Positions 17,631 to 27,521 of a stretch of DNA of 64,000 bases are shown here, piece by piece; the first letter of the stretch is position 1, and each line of letters starts with the position of its first letter. The position numbers and the translations under genes were made by a program. The DNA lies in the NCBI RefSeq assembly GCF_963378075.1, contig NZ_OY726394.1, forward strand, positions 1,426,001 to 1,490,000. The letters are read 5' to 3'. This DNA is from Mycolicibacter sp. MU0083. GTDB lineage: Bacteria > Actinomycetota > Actinomycetes > Mycobacteriales > Mycobacteriaceae. The notes beneath the pieces were generated by a model that saw only the letters and a program-made list of their open reading frames with translations, searched no databases and was not told the origin of the DNA.

Positions 17631-18173
17631 ATGAGTGTCGTCGACTTCGGGTGGGAACCGGTGTGGGAACCACCGCCGGTGACCGATCCGCCACGGCGGG
17701 CCAACGGTCGTGCCACGTTGCGGCGCTGGCTGGGGATCACGACGCTGATCGCCCTCGTGAGCGGCGGCGGGTGGCTGGCGGTCGGGCACTATCAGACCCA
17801 TCTCGCCGGTGAGCAGGCGCTGGCCGTCGCCGAGGCATATGTGTTGCGGCTGAGCAACATCGACGCCGACGACATCGATCGCGACTTCGCGCAGATCTCC
17901 GACGGCGCGACCGGCCAGCTTCGGACGATGAACACCCGCGCCGGGGTGAAGCTGCGTCGGCAACTGATCGACAATCGGGTGACCGCGCGCGGCGACATCG
18001 CCGAAGCGGTGGTGAAGTCCGCCGGCCGCGACCACGCGGTGATCGTGCTGCTGGTCAACCAGGCCGTGCGTAATGCGGACAACCCCGAACCCGTGCTCGA
18101 TCGCAGCCGGATCCGGTTGACGATGGACAAGGTCGACGGGCGTTGGCTGGCGAGCAAGGTGGAGTTGGTATGA
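17631..18173 (+). CDS. Single-pass membrane protein (Rv2390c-like)
   Basis: 180 residues. A Pro/Trp-rich cytoplasmic N-terminus of about 35 residues precedes one transmembrane helix (ITTLIALVSGGGWLAVGHY) and an extracytoplasmic domain resembling Mce-associated/NTF2-like membrane proteins, with DADDIDRDFAQISDGATGQL. I use the ATG at 17631; a GTG at 17622 is also possible. The rpfD start overlaps its stop, the same gene pair as Rv2390c-rpfD. Function unknown. Confidence 0.65.
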   Translation: MSVVDFGWEPVWEPPPVTDPPRRANGRATLRRWLGITTLIALVSGGGWLAVGHYQTHLAGEQALAVAEAYVLRLSNIDADDIDRDFAQISDGATGQLRTMNTRAGVKLRRQLIDNRVTARGDIAEAVVKSAGRDHAVIVLLVNQAVRNADNPEPVLDRSRIRLTMDKVDGRWLASKVELV

Positions 18174-18565
18174 GGAAATTCACAGCGGTGGCGACCGGTG
18201 TCCTGCTGATCGGCGCCGCCCATTCGGCCGGTGATGCCTATGCCGACCGCATCGACTGGGACGCCATCGCCTCCTGCGAGTCCGGGGGAGACTGGTCGGC
18301 CGATACCGGTAACGGGGCGTACGGCGGATTGGGGATCAGCGCCGAGGACTGGCGCGCCAACGGCGGGGACGGGTTGCCCTCGCAGGCCACCCAGCAGCAA
18401 CAGATCGCGGTGGCCAACCGCATCCTGGCCAATCGGGGACCGGGTGCGTGGTCGGCGTGTGCGGCCCGCGGCGTCGGGTCCGACTCGGCGCCGATCGGTT
18501 CGCTGACGCACTACGTCACCGAGCTCTACGACAACGCCGAGAGACCCGTCGCGCAGGCCGACTGA
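18170..18565 (+). CDS. rpfD: Resuscitation-promoting factor
   Basis: 131 residues: signal peptide (MRKFTAVATG..., cleavage near AYA-D) followed directly by the Rpf lysozyme-like domain. IDWDAIASCESGGDW carries the catalytic Glu and one of two conserved Cys; GGLGISAEDWRANGG and the second Cys (WSACAARG) follow. Rpf proteins cut peptidoglycan and help wake dormant cells. The ATG at 18170 overlaps the preceding stop (ATGA). The mature protein is essentially only the catalytic domain, close to the size of M. tuberculosis RpfD. Confidence 0.92.
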   Translation: MRKFTAVATGVLLIGAAHSAGDAYADRIDWDAIASCESGGDWSADTGNGAYGGLGISAEDWRANGGDGLPSQATQQQQIAVANRILANRGPGAWSACAARGVGSDSAPIGSLTHYVTELYDNAERPVAQAD

Positions 18566-18614
18566 ACCGCGGACGCACGGCGCGGATCGCACCGCCGTGG
18601 GATGATCGGGCCCC

Positions 18615-19796
18615 ATGACCCCCACCCCCACTGCGGTAGCACTGCCCCCGGTGGGGCCGTCGCGGCCCGGCCAGGACGCCCCGTTCGGGGTGTATGTGCA
18701 CGTGCCGTTCTGTTTCGCCCGGTGCGGCTACTGCGACTTCAACACCTACACCCCGGCGGAATTGGGCGGCGTGAACCCGGACGCCTGGGTGGCCGCATTG
18801 GCCGGGGAACTGGAATTGGCCGCCGCCCGGCTGGGCGGTCCGCGGGCCGACACGGTCTTCGTGGGCGGCGGGACGCCGTCACTGTTGGGCGCGGCGAGGC
18901 TGGTCCGGGTGCTGGACCTGGTGCGCCGGCACTTCGGCCTGGCCGACGACGCCGAAGTGACCACCGAAGCCAATCCGGAGTCGACGTCGCCGGAGTTCTT
19001 CGAGGCGATCCGGGCGGCCGGCTACACCCGGGTGTCGCTGGGTATGCAGTCGGTGTCGCCGCGGGTGCTGGCCGCCCTGGACCGCATCCACTCACCGGGC
19101 CGGCCGGTGGCCGCCGCCCGTGAAGCGCGGGCCGCGGGCTTCGAGCACCTCAACATCGACCTGATCTACGGCACCCCCGGTGAGACCGACGACGACCTCG
19201 TGCGTTCGGTCGACGCCGCGCTGGAGGCCGGCGCAGACCACGTCTCGGCCTACAGCTTGATCGTGGAGGACGGCACCGCGCTGGCCCGCCGGGTACGGCG
19301 CGGTGAACTGCCCTCGCCCGACGGCGATGTGCTGGCGCACCGCTACGAATTGGTCGACGCTCGGCTGCGGGCGGCCGGGATGGACTGGTACGAGGTCTCC
19401 AATTGGAGTCGTCCCGGTGCCGCCTGCCGACACAACCTGGGTTACTGGAACGGTGGCCGGTGGTGGGGTGCAGGGCCGGGCGCACACAGTTACGACGGCG
19501 CGCTGCGGTGGTGGAATGTCAAGCACCCCAACACCTATGCGCAGCTGATCGCCGACGGTTCCTTGCCGGTCGCGGGTTTCGAGGAGTTGTCCGCCGCCGA
19601 TCGGCACACCGAGGACGTCATGCTGCGGCTGCGGACCCGCGAGGGGCTGGCGTCGGCGGTGCTGGATCCCGGTGAACGGGCGCGCGCCGAGGTGGCCGTC
19701 GGCGACGGGCTGCTGAGCAGCGACGGCGAGCGGCTGGTCCTGACCGATCGTGGCCGGCTGCTCGCCGATGCGGTGGTGCGGTCGCTGCTGGGTTAG
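18615..19796 (+). CDS. hemN: Radical SAM HemN/HemW-family protein
   Basis: 393 residues. HVPFCFARCGYCDFNTY at about 31-47 gives the CxxxCxxC cluster motif that binds a 4Fe-4S cluster and S-adenosylmethionine; VGGGTPSLL and EANPES follow. M. tuberculosis calls this gene hemN (coproporphyrinogen dehydrogenase). The residue after the third Cys pattern is Asp-Phe rather than the extra Cys of true HemN, so the protein looks more like HemW, a heme-binding chaperone. It precedes the mbt region as in M. tuberculosis. Confidence 0.85.
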   Translation: MTPTPTAVALPPVGPSRPGQDAPFGVYVHVPFCFARCGYCDFNTYTPAELGGVNPDAWVAALAGELELAAARLGGPRADTVFVGGGTPSLLGAARLVRVLDLVRRHFGLADDAEVTTEANPESTSPEFFEAIRAAGYTRVSLGMQSVSPRVLAALDRIHSPGRPVAAAREARAAGFEHLNIDLIYGTPGETDDDLVRSVDAALEAGADHVSAYSLIVEDGTALARRVRRGELPSPDGDVLAHRYELVDARLRAAGMDWYEVSNWSRPGAACRHNLGYWNGGRWWGAGPGAHSYDGALRWWNVKHPNTYAQLIADGSLPVAGFEELSAADRHTEDVMLRLRTREGLASAVLDPGERARAEVAVGDGLLSSDGERLVLTDRGRLLADAVVRSLLG

Positions 19797-20086
19797 CCGC
19801 TGAACCAGCCGCGCGCGCCGTCCCAGCTGCCGCAGATGCCGTGGAAGCAGCCGTGCCCGTAGCCGCCCTGGCCGGGAACGAAGCCGCCGCAGCCCTGCCA
19901 ACCGGCGTCGCGGCCGCAGCCGCCTCCGCCCCCGTTGCCGTCCGGGCCACCGGCGCCGTGCGGCTGGGCGACGGCGGAACTGCCCCCCGAACCGGTCATC
20001 AGCATCACGCCTGTCGGGGCCGCCGCGATCACCGTTGCGGCCGTCGCTACGAACATCGATCCCACGAACTTGCGAATACTTAGCAT
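19793..20086 (-). CDS. Small secreted Gly/Cys-rich protein
   Basis: 97 residues. The N-terminus MLSIRKFVGSMFVATAATVI is a signal peptide with cleavage near AVAQ. The mature part of about 55 residues is Gly-rich with four cysteines (GGGGGCGRDAGWQGCGGF, then HGCFHGICGSW), perhaps two disulfides. Tail-to-tail overlap of four bases with hemN. I do not recognise it; mycobacteria have several Gly-rich exported peptides of this kind. Confidence 0.55.
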   Translation of the reverse strand: MLSIRKFVGSMFVATAATVIAAAPTGVMLMTGSGGSSAVAQPHGAGGPDGNGGGGGCGRDAGWQGCGGFVPGQGGYGHGCFHGICGSWDGARGWFSG

Positions 20087-20152
20087 CTCTCTATATTCCG
20101 TGCGGGTGCTGCCGTTGCCAACGGTTGTGTGCGGACCGATACCGAATCGTGA

Positions 20153-20590
<438 letters not shown>

Positions 20591-20663
20591 GCAGCTCCGT
20601 CCGCCGCGGCATCGAATGATGCGGCATGGCTGACGCCGGCGCTTCATCGAAGAGCGGACCGGG

Positions 20664-23600
20664 TCAGCCGAGCAGTTCGAGGATCTTCTTCGTCACCGCG
20701 GCGGCCGTCGGATGCTCCCACAGCAGCGTCGGCGACAGCGTCCGTCCGATCTGCTTTTCCAGTCGTCGTCGCACGGCCACGGTCATGATCGAGTCGACGC
20801 CCATTTCGACCAGCGGGAGGTGGGGGTCGATGCCGTCCTCGGGTAGACCGAGTTGGCTCGCGACTGCCGTACGCACCCGGTCCGCCACCCAGTCGGACGC
20901 CTCGATGGGGTCCTCGGGCAAGCCCGTCAGCACCGGATCGAGCGAATCGACGACGTCGGATTCCTCGGGTGCGATGTCGGCCAGCATCGCCACCGATGCT
21001 GCGACCGGAGTGACCGGCAGCACCACCGAGTTGGCCTGGTCATCGCGCATCGCCAGGTCCAGTGCCCACATCGCATCGTCGGCGCTGATGGTTCGCATGC
21101 CCATGGACTCCAGCTGCGCGGCGACGAATCCGGAGGTGGATCCCATGCCCAGACCACGCCACGCCGTCCACGCGACACTGATGGTTCGGTCGCCGCGGGC
21201 GCGTCGTTGCCGGGCGAACGCATCGAGATACGCGTTTCCGCAGGCGTACGCGCCCTGCCCCGGAAAACCGGTGAGATAACCACAGGAGGAGAACAACACC
21301 ATCCAGTCCAGCGTGCCCGGCGGGAACACCTCGTCGAGGATCCGCGCGCCGGCGACCTTCGCGTGCATGGCGGCCTTGACCTGAGCAAGCGTTGTCTCGG
21401 TGAGCAGTGCACCGGTTTCGATACCGGCGGCATGCACCACCCCGAGCACCGGCGGCAGGTCCTGCAATGCGAATCGCAGGGCGTCTGCAGCTCCGGGAGC
21501 GCCGACATCGATGGCGGCCCCGCGGACATACACGCCACGTTCCTCGAGCGATCGGACGGTTTGCGCAACCTCGTGGTCGGTTGTGGAATCCGCTGTTGCC
21601 CGGTCCGGAATGCCCGAGCGTGACACGAGCACCAGGCGCCGGGCACCGAGATCGACCAACCGGTGTGCCATCTGCCGTCCGAGCGCGCCGGTACCCCCCG
21701 TGATGAGGTACGTACCTCCCGGCGAACACCGCATCGGTTCACCGACGCACGGAGCCGTGGCCAGACGCGCTGTGTAAGCGATGCCCTCGCGTACCACGAC
21801 GACCCCGTGTCCCGCCAGGGAGCCGAGGACGGGCACGGGCAGGCTCGGCGGTTCGGACCGCTCAGCGGAAACGTCGAGGACACCGCCCCAGAGCTGCGGG
21901 TGCTCGGCGGCGGCCACGCGGGAGATTCCCCACAGCGGCGCCTGCTCGATGTCGGAGCCTTCGTGAACGTTGCGGGTGAGCGCCCACAGTCGCGTGCCCG
22001 AGTTCTGTCCCGCCAGGTACTGCAGCGTTCGCAAGACCAAGTCGATGGATACGTCGGCGTCATCCTGCGGTTCCGTCAACACCAGGACGACGGTTCCGGA
22101 ACCCAGTCGCACGTCGCTCGACGGCAGCTCTGCCGGGTCCGCGACGCTGTGGGTGGGCACACCGGCAGCGGCCAGGTCGCGGGTACACCATGCCCGTGTC
22201 TCGTCGGTGCCGCCGATCAGGGTGACGTCGGTGGGGCGATCGGCGTCGGTCCACGGTGTCGGGTGCCACGCCAATCGGTGGACCAAGGCGGATTCACGTT
22301 CTCCGGACCGCTCAAGATCTTCGAAGCCCAAGCCGGTCATCGAGGCCAGGACGGTACCGGCGAGATCGGTGATCACCACATCGGTGATCACGTCTGCTGC
22401 GCGCCGTCGCACGTACAGCAGTGCCTGACTGCAAGGTGGGCCGTGCACGGCTACCCGCTCGATACGTGCCGGCATCTTCAGCCGTCCCGCGTCGCTGAAC
22501 AGGACCGAAGCCGTCGATGTTGCGGCATCGAGGAGTCCAGCCCAGGTCGACGGCACCGATCCGTCCGGCTCCGCATTGACCTGCGCCAGCAATTCCCCTT
22601 CCCCACAACGCAGTTCCAGGATCTGCCACTCGAATCCCATGGCGGCGACCCCGAGCGATTCCAGAGTATCGGTGACGTGAGTCGAGGGCAGTACCTCCGT
22701 GCAGCGTTGCTGCACGGTCGGCAGTGCGAAGACCGGCACGGCGGTGTCGTCGTCGACGTCGGCCACCGCGGTGCAATGGGTCAGCCAACCACCCTCGGTA
22801 GCCGCGTCATCGGACTCCACGATCCGCGAGGACAGGCTCAGGGCGTGTTCCTGCAGTACCACTTGGAGTTGGCGGGTTCGTCCCGGCGCGACCGGCGTAC
22901 GCAATCGCACGTCTGCCAGGGCTGTCGTCGCGGCGGTCAACATCGTGTTCAACAGCACCGCGGCGGGCACGATCTCGGTGCCCTGCACCGGATGGTCGCC
23001 CGGATAGGGCCGGTTGGACATGGTCAGCTCGGTCTGCCACATGCGGGTCGGAACGGCGCTGGTGATATCCACCCGGCCACCCAGCAGGGTGTGGGTGTCG
23101 ACGTCGTGAATCCCACCGCCGATGGGGGGCGGAGTGGGAGTGCGCCAAAAACGTTGATGCTGCCATCGGGTGACGGGCAGGTCATCGGCCCACGGCGAAT
23201 CAGCGCGGACACCGTGCGGGAACGGCGCCCCGTGGCAGTACAGCGCTGCCAGCGCATGGGTGATCGCCCGCCGCTGTGGCTGCTGACGCCGCAAGGTCGG
23301 GACCACCCCGTACTCGTCGATCCCGGTGTGTAGCAACGTTTCCGCAATCGAGTGTGAGACCACCGGATGGGCCGATACCTCGAGGAAGAGTCGGTGCCCG
23401 TCCTGCGTCGCGGCGGTAACGGCCTCGGCGAAACGCACTTGCCCGCGCAGGTTGGCTACCCAGTAGCGCGAGTCGCGGGGCGCCGGCGAGCGAGGATCGG
23501 CCAGGGCGGTCGAGTAGAGCGGCACGGAGGGTTCGCCCGCCGGGGGGAGATCCGCGGTCAGGCGGGCGAGCTGGGAGGTGAGGCCATCCATCTGCGGGCT

Positions 23601-25808
23601 GTGGAACGCCACATCGGTGTTTACCCGACGCACCGAGATGCCGTCGTCCGGCCAGCGTTGCTGGAGCTGCTCGATGGCCTCGACGGTTCCGGAGACCACC
23701 GTCGATTCCGGTGCGGAGCTGATCGCCGCGACCACGTCGTCGCGCTGGCAGAGCCGTTGTTGTGCGTCCTCGAACGATAGCCCCACCAGCGCCATCGCTC
23801 CCTGACCGGCGACACCGCGGAAACCGCGCGCCCGATAACATGCGACTTTGGCGCCGTGCACCAGGTCGAAGACACCGGCCGCCACACACGCGGCGACCTC
23901 GCCGACCGAATGACCGATGATGGCGGCGGGAGTGATGCCGCGCTCGGTCAACAATGCGGCGATCCCGGCCTGAATGGCGAAGGTCAATGCCTGCACCCGG
24001 TCGGTGGTGCCCAGTGCCCCGGTGCTCAGCGCCTCGCGGGCGGAGAACCCCAACTCGGCTTGAAACACCGGATCGATCTCGTCGATGACTGCCGCGAAGG
24101 CGGGCTCGCTTGCCAATAGTTCGCTGCCCATGCCCTCCCAGTGCGATCCGTGGCCGGAGAAGACCCAGACGGCGCCCGCCGATGCGCCGGGCACGACCGT
24201 GCCGGTGGCCACGTCAGGTTGCTGCTCGTCGTTCGCCAGCGAATCCAGACCGGCCACCAGTTCGTCGCAGCTGTCGGCGAGCACGGCCGCGCGGATCCGT
24301 TCGTGCGAGCGCCGCGTCCACAGTGTCGCCGCCACCTGAGCGACGGAGTAGTCGCGGCCACGGAGGTGGCCGGCCAATGCGTCGGCCTGCCTGCTGAGTC
24401 GGGGACGCGAGCGGGCGGAGACCGGAACGACGATCGGCGGGGCCGAGGGTGGTTCCGCGGCCGGCCCGCGGTACTCGGCGGGGCGCAGCGGTGCCTCTTC
24501 GAGCACGAGGTGGGCGATGGAGCCGCCGTAACCGTAACTGCAGACCGCTGCGCGACGTGGCCTGTCCTGCCGTCTCGGCCAGGCCTCGGTTTCGGTGGGG
24601 ACCCGCAGGCCGCTGGCTGCCCAGTCGATGGCGGTCGTGAGTTTGCTGATCCCAGCGGTCGGCGGGATGGCCTCTCGGTGCAGTGCCAGCGCCGCCTTGA
24701 TGAGACCGACGACGCCCGCCCCGCCCTCGAGGTGCCCGGTATTGGGCTTGACCGATCCAACGAGGCACGGTGCGTTCGAGGGCCGTCCGGCGCCGTATAC
24801 CGCCGCAAGCGCGGCCAGTTCAACCCGGTCACCGACCGGTGTGCCGGTCCCGTGCGCCTCGACGAAGTCGATGCTGGCGGGTTCGATCTCGGCGGATTCA
24901 CAGACCAGCCGGAAGAGTTCTTCCTGGGCCGCACCGTTGGGCGACATGATGCCCGGCGTGTTGCCGTCATGCGCGACGGCGCCACCGCGTACCACGGCCA
25001 GTACCGGGTTGCCGTCCCGCCTGGCGTCGTCGAGACGCTTGAGCGCCACCACCGCGGCCCCTTCACCGCGACCGTAGCCGTCGGCGGCCATGTCGAAGGT
25101 TTTGGACCGGCCGTCGGGTGCGGTGGCTCCGGCCTGATCGAGTACGCGGGTCAAGCCGGGCCCGATGAGCGCGCTCACGCCGCCCGCCAGCGCCAGTGAC
25201 GTCTCGCCGGTGCGCAGTTGCTGACACGCCTGGTGGACTGCCACCAGCGACGCCGCGCACGCCGCATCGAGGGCGACACTGGGGCCGCGAAGATCAAGCA
25301 GGTGTGAGACCCGGTTGGCCACTCCGCAGAGCGCCGTGCCGATTCCCGTCCAGGCCTCGATACCGGGCAGGTCTTCCATGATCAACTTGCCGTAATCGTC
25401 GGCGTTGACCCCCATCAGCACCGCGGTATCGCTGCCCGCCAGCGATCGGGGTGCGATCCCGGCGTGTTCGAGGGCTTCCCAGCACACTTCGACGGCGAGC
25501 CGTTGCTGCGGATCCATCAGTTCGGCCTCACGCGGTGAGACGCCGAAGAACTCGGCGTCGAAGCCGGCCAGATCGGCTAAGAAGCTGCCCCAGGGGGTGG
25601 TGTCGCGCAGTACCGCGGCGTTGCGTGGATCCCGCCGAAGATACGGCTCCCAGCGCTCGTGGGGCACCTGCCGCACCGCACTGCGACCGTCGAGCAGAAA
25701 CTCCCAGAAGTCCGTCGGTGTGGTGACATCGCCGGCCAGGCGGCATCCGATGCCGACGATGGCGATGGGCTCGACCGGATCGTGCGGGGGGACGGGCGGT
25801 GTCGTCAT
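20664..25808 (-). CDS. Iterative type I PKS, 6-methylsalicylate synthase-like
   Basis: 1714 residues. KS (about 12-440): Cys184 in DAACAASLVAVH, His319, His359. AT (about 545-840): SGHGSHW, Ser634 in IGHSVGEVAA, VAFHSP malonyl-type motif near 736. TH/DH (about 905-1165): GDHPVQGTEIVPAA with His939, possible Asp1094. KR (about 1360-1560): GGTGALG, then Ser/Tyr1521/Asn1525. ACP Ser1673 in VEMGVDSIMT. MGVNADDYGKLIMEDLPGIE and VCSYGYGGSIAHLVLEEAP are signatures of the bacterial 6-MSA/orsellinate family (ChlB1, PokM1, AviM). An intact KR points to 6-methylsalicylate from one acetyl and three malonyl units. There is no TE; the TH domain releases product in this family. Four-base overlap with mbtA, so the acid should be handed to MbtA. 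Product inferred. Confidence 0.88.
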   Translation of the reverse strand: MTTPPVPPHDPVEPIAIVGIGCRLAGDVTTPTDFWEFLLDGRSAVRQVPHERWEPYLRRDPRNAAVLRDTTPWGSFLADLAGFDAEFFGVSPREAELMDPQQRLAVEVCWEALEHAGIAPRSLAGSDTAVLMGVNADDYGKLIMEDLPGIEAWTGIGTALCGVANRVSHLLDLRGPSVALDAACAASLVAVHQACQQLRTGETSLALAGGVSALIGPGLTRVLDQAGATAPDGRSKTFDMAADGYGRGEGAAVVALKRLDDARRDGNPVLAVVRGGAVAHDGNTPGIMSPNGAAQEELFRLVCESAEIEPASIDFVEAHGTGTPVGDRVELAALAAVYGAGRPSNAPCLVGSVKPNTGHLEGGAGVVGLIKAALALHREAIPPTAGISKLTTAIDWAASGLRVPTETEAWPRRQDRPRRAAVCSYGYGGSIAHLVLEEAPLRPAEYRGPAAEPPSAPPIVVPVSARSRPRLSRQADALAGHLRGRDYSVAQVAATLWTRRSHERIRAAVLADSCDELVAGLDSLANDEQQPDVATGTVVPGASAGAVWVFSGHGSHWEGMGSELLASEPAFAAVIDEIDPVFQAELGFSAREALSTGALGTTDRVQALTFAIQAGIAALLTERGITPAAIIGHSVGEVAACVAAGVFDLVHGAKVACYRARGFRGVAGQGAMALVGLSFEDAQQRLCQRDDVVAAISSAPESTVVSGTVEAIEQLQQRWPDDGISVRRVNTDVAFHSPQMDGLTSQLARLTADLPPAGEPSVPLYSTALADPRSPAPRDSRYWVANLRGQVRFAEAVTAATQDGHRLFLEVSAHPVVSHSIAETLLHTGIDEYGVVPTLRRQQPQRRAITHALAALYCHGAPFPHGVRADSPWADDLPVTRWQHQRFWRTPTPPPIGGGIHDVDTHTLLGGRVDITSAVPTRMWQTELTMSNRPYPGDHPVQGTEIVPAAVLLNTMLTAATTALADVRLRTPVAPGRTRQLQVVLQEHALSLSSRIVESDDAATEGGWLTHCTAVADVDDDTAVPVFALPTVQQRCTEVLPSTHVTDTLESLGVAAMGFEWQILELRCGEGELLAQVNAEPDGSVPSTWAGLLDAATSTASVLFSDAGRLKMPARIERVAVHGPPCSQALLYVRRRAADVITDVVITDLAGTVLASMTGLGFEDLERSGERESALVHRLAWHPTPWTDADRPTDVTLIGGTDETRAWCTRDLAAAGVPTHSVADPAELPSSDVRLGSGTVVLVLTEPQDDADVSIDLVLRTLQYLAGQNSGTRLWALTRNVHEGSDIEQAPLWGISRVAAAEHPQLWGGVLDVSAERSEPPSLPVPVLGSLAGHGVVVVREGIAYTARLATAPCVGEPMRCSPGGTYLITGGTGALGRQMAHRLVDLGARRLVLVSRSGIPDRATADSTTDHEVAQTVRSLEERGVYVRGAAIDVGAPGAADALRFALQDLPPVLGVVHAAGIETGALLTETTLAQVKAAMHAKVAGARILDEVFPPGTLDWMVLFSSCGYLTGFPGQGAYACGNAYLDAFARQRRARGDRTISVAWTAWRGLGMGSTSGFVAAQLESMGMRTISADDAMWALDLAMRDDQANSVVLPVTPVAASVAMLADIAPEESDVVDSLDPVLTGLPEDPIEASDWVADRVRTAVASQLGLPEDGIDPHLPLVEMGVDSIMTVAVRRRLEKQIGRTLSPTLLWEHPTAAAVTKKILELLG

Positions 25809-27508
25809 CGACTGCCTACCTGCGCGATGATCTGTTTCTTGTCGATTTTTCCGACGGCGGTGATGGGCAGCGACGGCATCGCAACGAGCATGTCCGGGCG
25901 CGAATGGGCGGAGACGCCACGCTCGTCCAGGTGCCGGTTGAGTTCGGCGAGGTCGATCTGCTTGCCCTTGAAAGTCACTGCAGCGCAGATTTTTTCGCCC
26001 AGGAAATCATCCGGTAGCGCGATCGCTGCGGCTGCCGAGACCGCCGGGTGGGTCAGGATGTGCTCCTCGATGTCGGACGCCGAAACAGTCTCGCCGCCGC
26101 GGTGAATCACGTCTTTGATCCGCCCGGTGACTTCGATGTTGCCGGCGAGCGGACCGTCGGGGAAGATCCGCACCTGGTCTCCGGTCCGGAAGAATCCGTC
26201 GGGGCTGAACGACCGCGCATTGGCCTGATCGGCCCGGTAGTAGCCGTTGAGCGTGTACGGTCCGCGGACCAGCAGTTCGCCTTCATCGCCGGGGGCGACA
26301 TCGTTACCGTCGGTGTCGACGACGCGCAGTTCGTCGTGCGGTGACATCGGCCGGCCCTGGGTCTGCTCGACAACCTCAACGGGATCGCCGGGGCGGGTGA
26401 AGTTCAGCATCCCCTCGGCCATGCCGAAAATCTGTTGCAGTCCCGGCCCCAGGGTCTCGCGCAGGTAGCGGGCTTCGTCGGGGGCCATCCGGGATCCGCC
26501 CACCTGCAGCAATCGCAGCGATGTCGGCGGGTTCGGCTCCCAATCGCAGGCCTGCGCCCACAGTTTCGCCAGCGCGTTGACCAACGCGGTCGCGGTCACC
26601 CCGTGCCGGTGGATCAGCGCGAAGGCGGCTTCAGGGCTGGGGTCGGCGGTGAACACGGTGGCGGCGCCCACCGTCATAGCGCCCAACATGCCCGGGCAGC
26701 CCAGCGGAAAATTGTGGCCGGCGGGCAATGCCACCAGGTAGACGTCGTCGCCCGTCAGTTCGCACGCCTGCGCGCACGCGGTCACGTTGTAGACATAGTC
26801 GTCGTGGGTGCGCGGAATGAGTTTGGGCATTCCGGTCGTGCCGCCCGACACCAGCAGCAGAGCGGGTGCGGTGGTATCGACGTCGCCGCGCGCTACGGAC
26901 GGACCCGTGCCCTGGGCGACCACCGACCATGCGGTGAAGGGGCCGGGATCGCCATCGACGATGACATGGCGCAGTCGCGGGCGGCCGTCGGTGATTCGTG
27001 CGGCGAGTTCGCGATAGTCGAACCCGCCTGCACGGTCGGGGATGATCAGTGCCACGGCATCACTTACATCGGCGAAGTGGCCGAGCTCGGCGGCCCGGTG
27101 ACCCGGCAAGCACATCACCGGGACGGCGCCGGCCCGCAGCACGCCGAAGAACGCCAGCGCGAACTGCGTCGAGTTCGGCAGCTGAACCAGCACGCGGTCG
27201 CCGGCCGCGATGCCGAGATGTGCCAGGCCCGCCGCGTAGCGGTCGGCCGCGGAATCGAGTTCGGCGAAGGTGTAGCTGCGGTCGGCGTCGATGGCCCCGG
27301 GCCGCTGCGGCCACCGGTTCGCCGCGGCGGTGAGGATCGAGTCCACGGTGTTGCCGACCCAGTAGCCTGCTCGTCGATACTCCACGGCACGGTCGGAGGG
27401 AAACGGTACGAAGCCGGTCATGAGCCCGCCGTGTTCAGGCCGGAGTGCAGCACTCATGCAGTCGAACCGCCCCTCGGTCAATCGTGGTGATGTGCGACCG
27501 ACCCCCAT
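25805..27508 (-). CDS. mbtA: Aryl acid-AMP ligase for mycobactin (MbtA)
   Basis: 567 residues. It adenylates an aryl acid and loads it on the aryl carrier domain of MbtB. The EntE/DhbE/MbtA motifs are clear: LVSGGTTGMPKLIPRTHDDY, AGHNFPLGCPG (Asn266, Gly270, Cys271 in the aryl pocket), GLQQIFGMAEGMLNFTR and the C-terminal GKIDKKQI lysine. MbtA of M. tuberculosis reads PLACPG here as I remember it; the Gly may widen the pocket. The ATG at 27508 has GAAGG seven bases upstream; ATG 27457 is an alternative. Divergent from mbtB across an IdeR box, and followed by the 6-MSA-type PKS. Confidence 0.95.
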   Translation of the reverse strand: MGVGRTSPRLTEGRFDCMSAALRPEHGGLMTGFVPFPSDRAVEYRRAGYWVGNTVDSILTAAANRWPQRPGAIDADRSYTFAELDSAADRYAAGLAHLGIAAGDRVLVQLPNSTQFALAFFGVLRAGAVPVMCLPGHRAAELGHFADVSDAVALIIPDRAGGFDYRELAARITDGRPRLRHVIVDGDPGPFTAWSVVAQGTGPSVARGDVDTTAPALLLVSGGTTGMPKLIPRTHDDYVYNVTACAQACELTGDDVYLVALPAGHNFPLGCPGMLGAMTVGAATVFTADPSPEAAFALIHRHGVTATALVNALAKLWAQACDWEPNPPTSLRLLQVGGSRMAPDEARYLRETLGPGLQQIFGMAEGMLNFTRPGDPVEVVEQTQGRPMSPHDELRVVDTDGNDVAPGDEGELLVRGPYTLNGYYRADQANARSFSPDGFFRTGDQVRIFPDGPLAGNIEVTGRIKDVIHRGGETVSASDIEEHILTHPAVSAAAAIALPDDFLGEKICAAVTFKGKQIDLAELNRHLDERGVSAHSRPDMLVAMPSLPITAVGKIDKKQIIAQVGSR

Positions 27509-27521
27509 GAGGTAGCCTTCG

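Noticed and set aside
20664..25808. Lipid-type mycobacterial PKS (pks/mas-like)
   Set aside because: There is no ER domain, it is too short for mas, and the KS and TH motifs are of the 6-MSA/orsellinate type.
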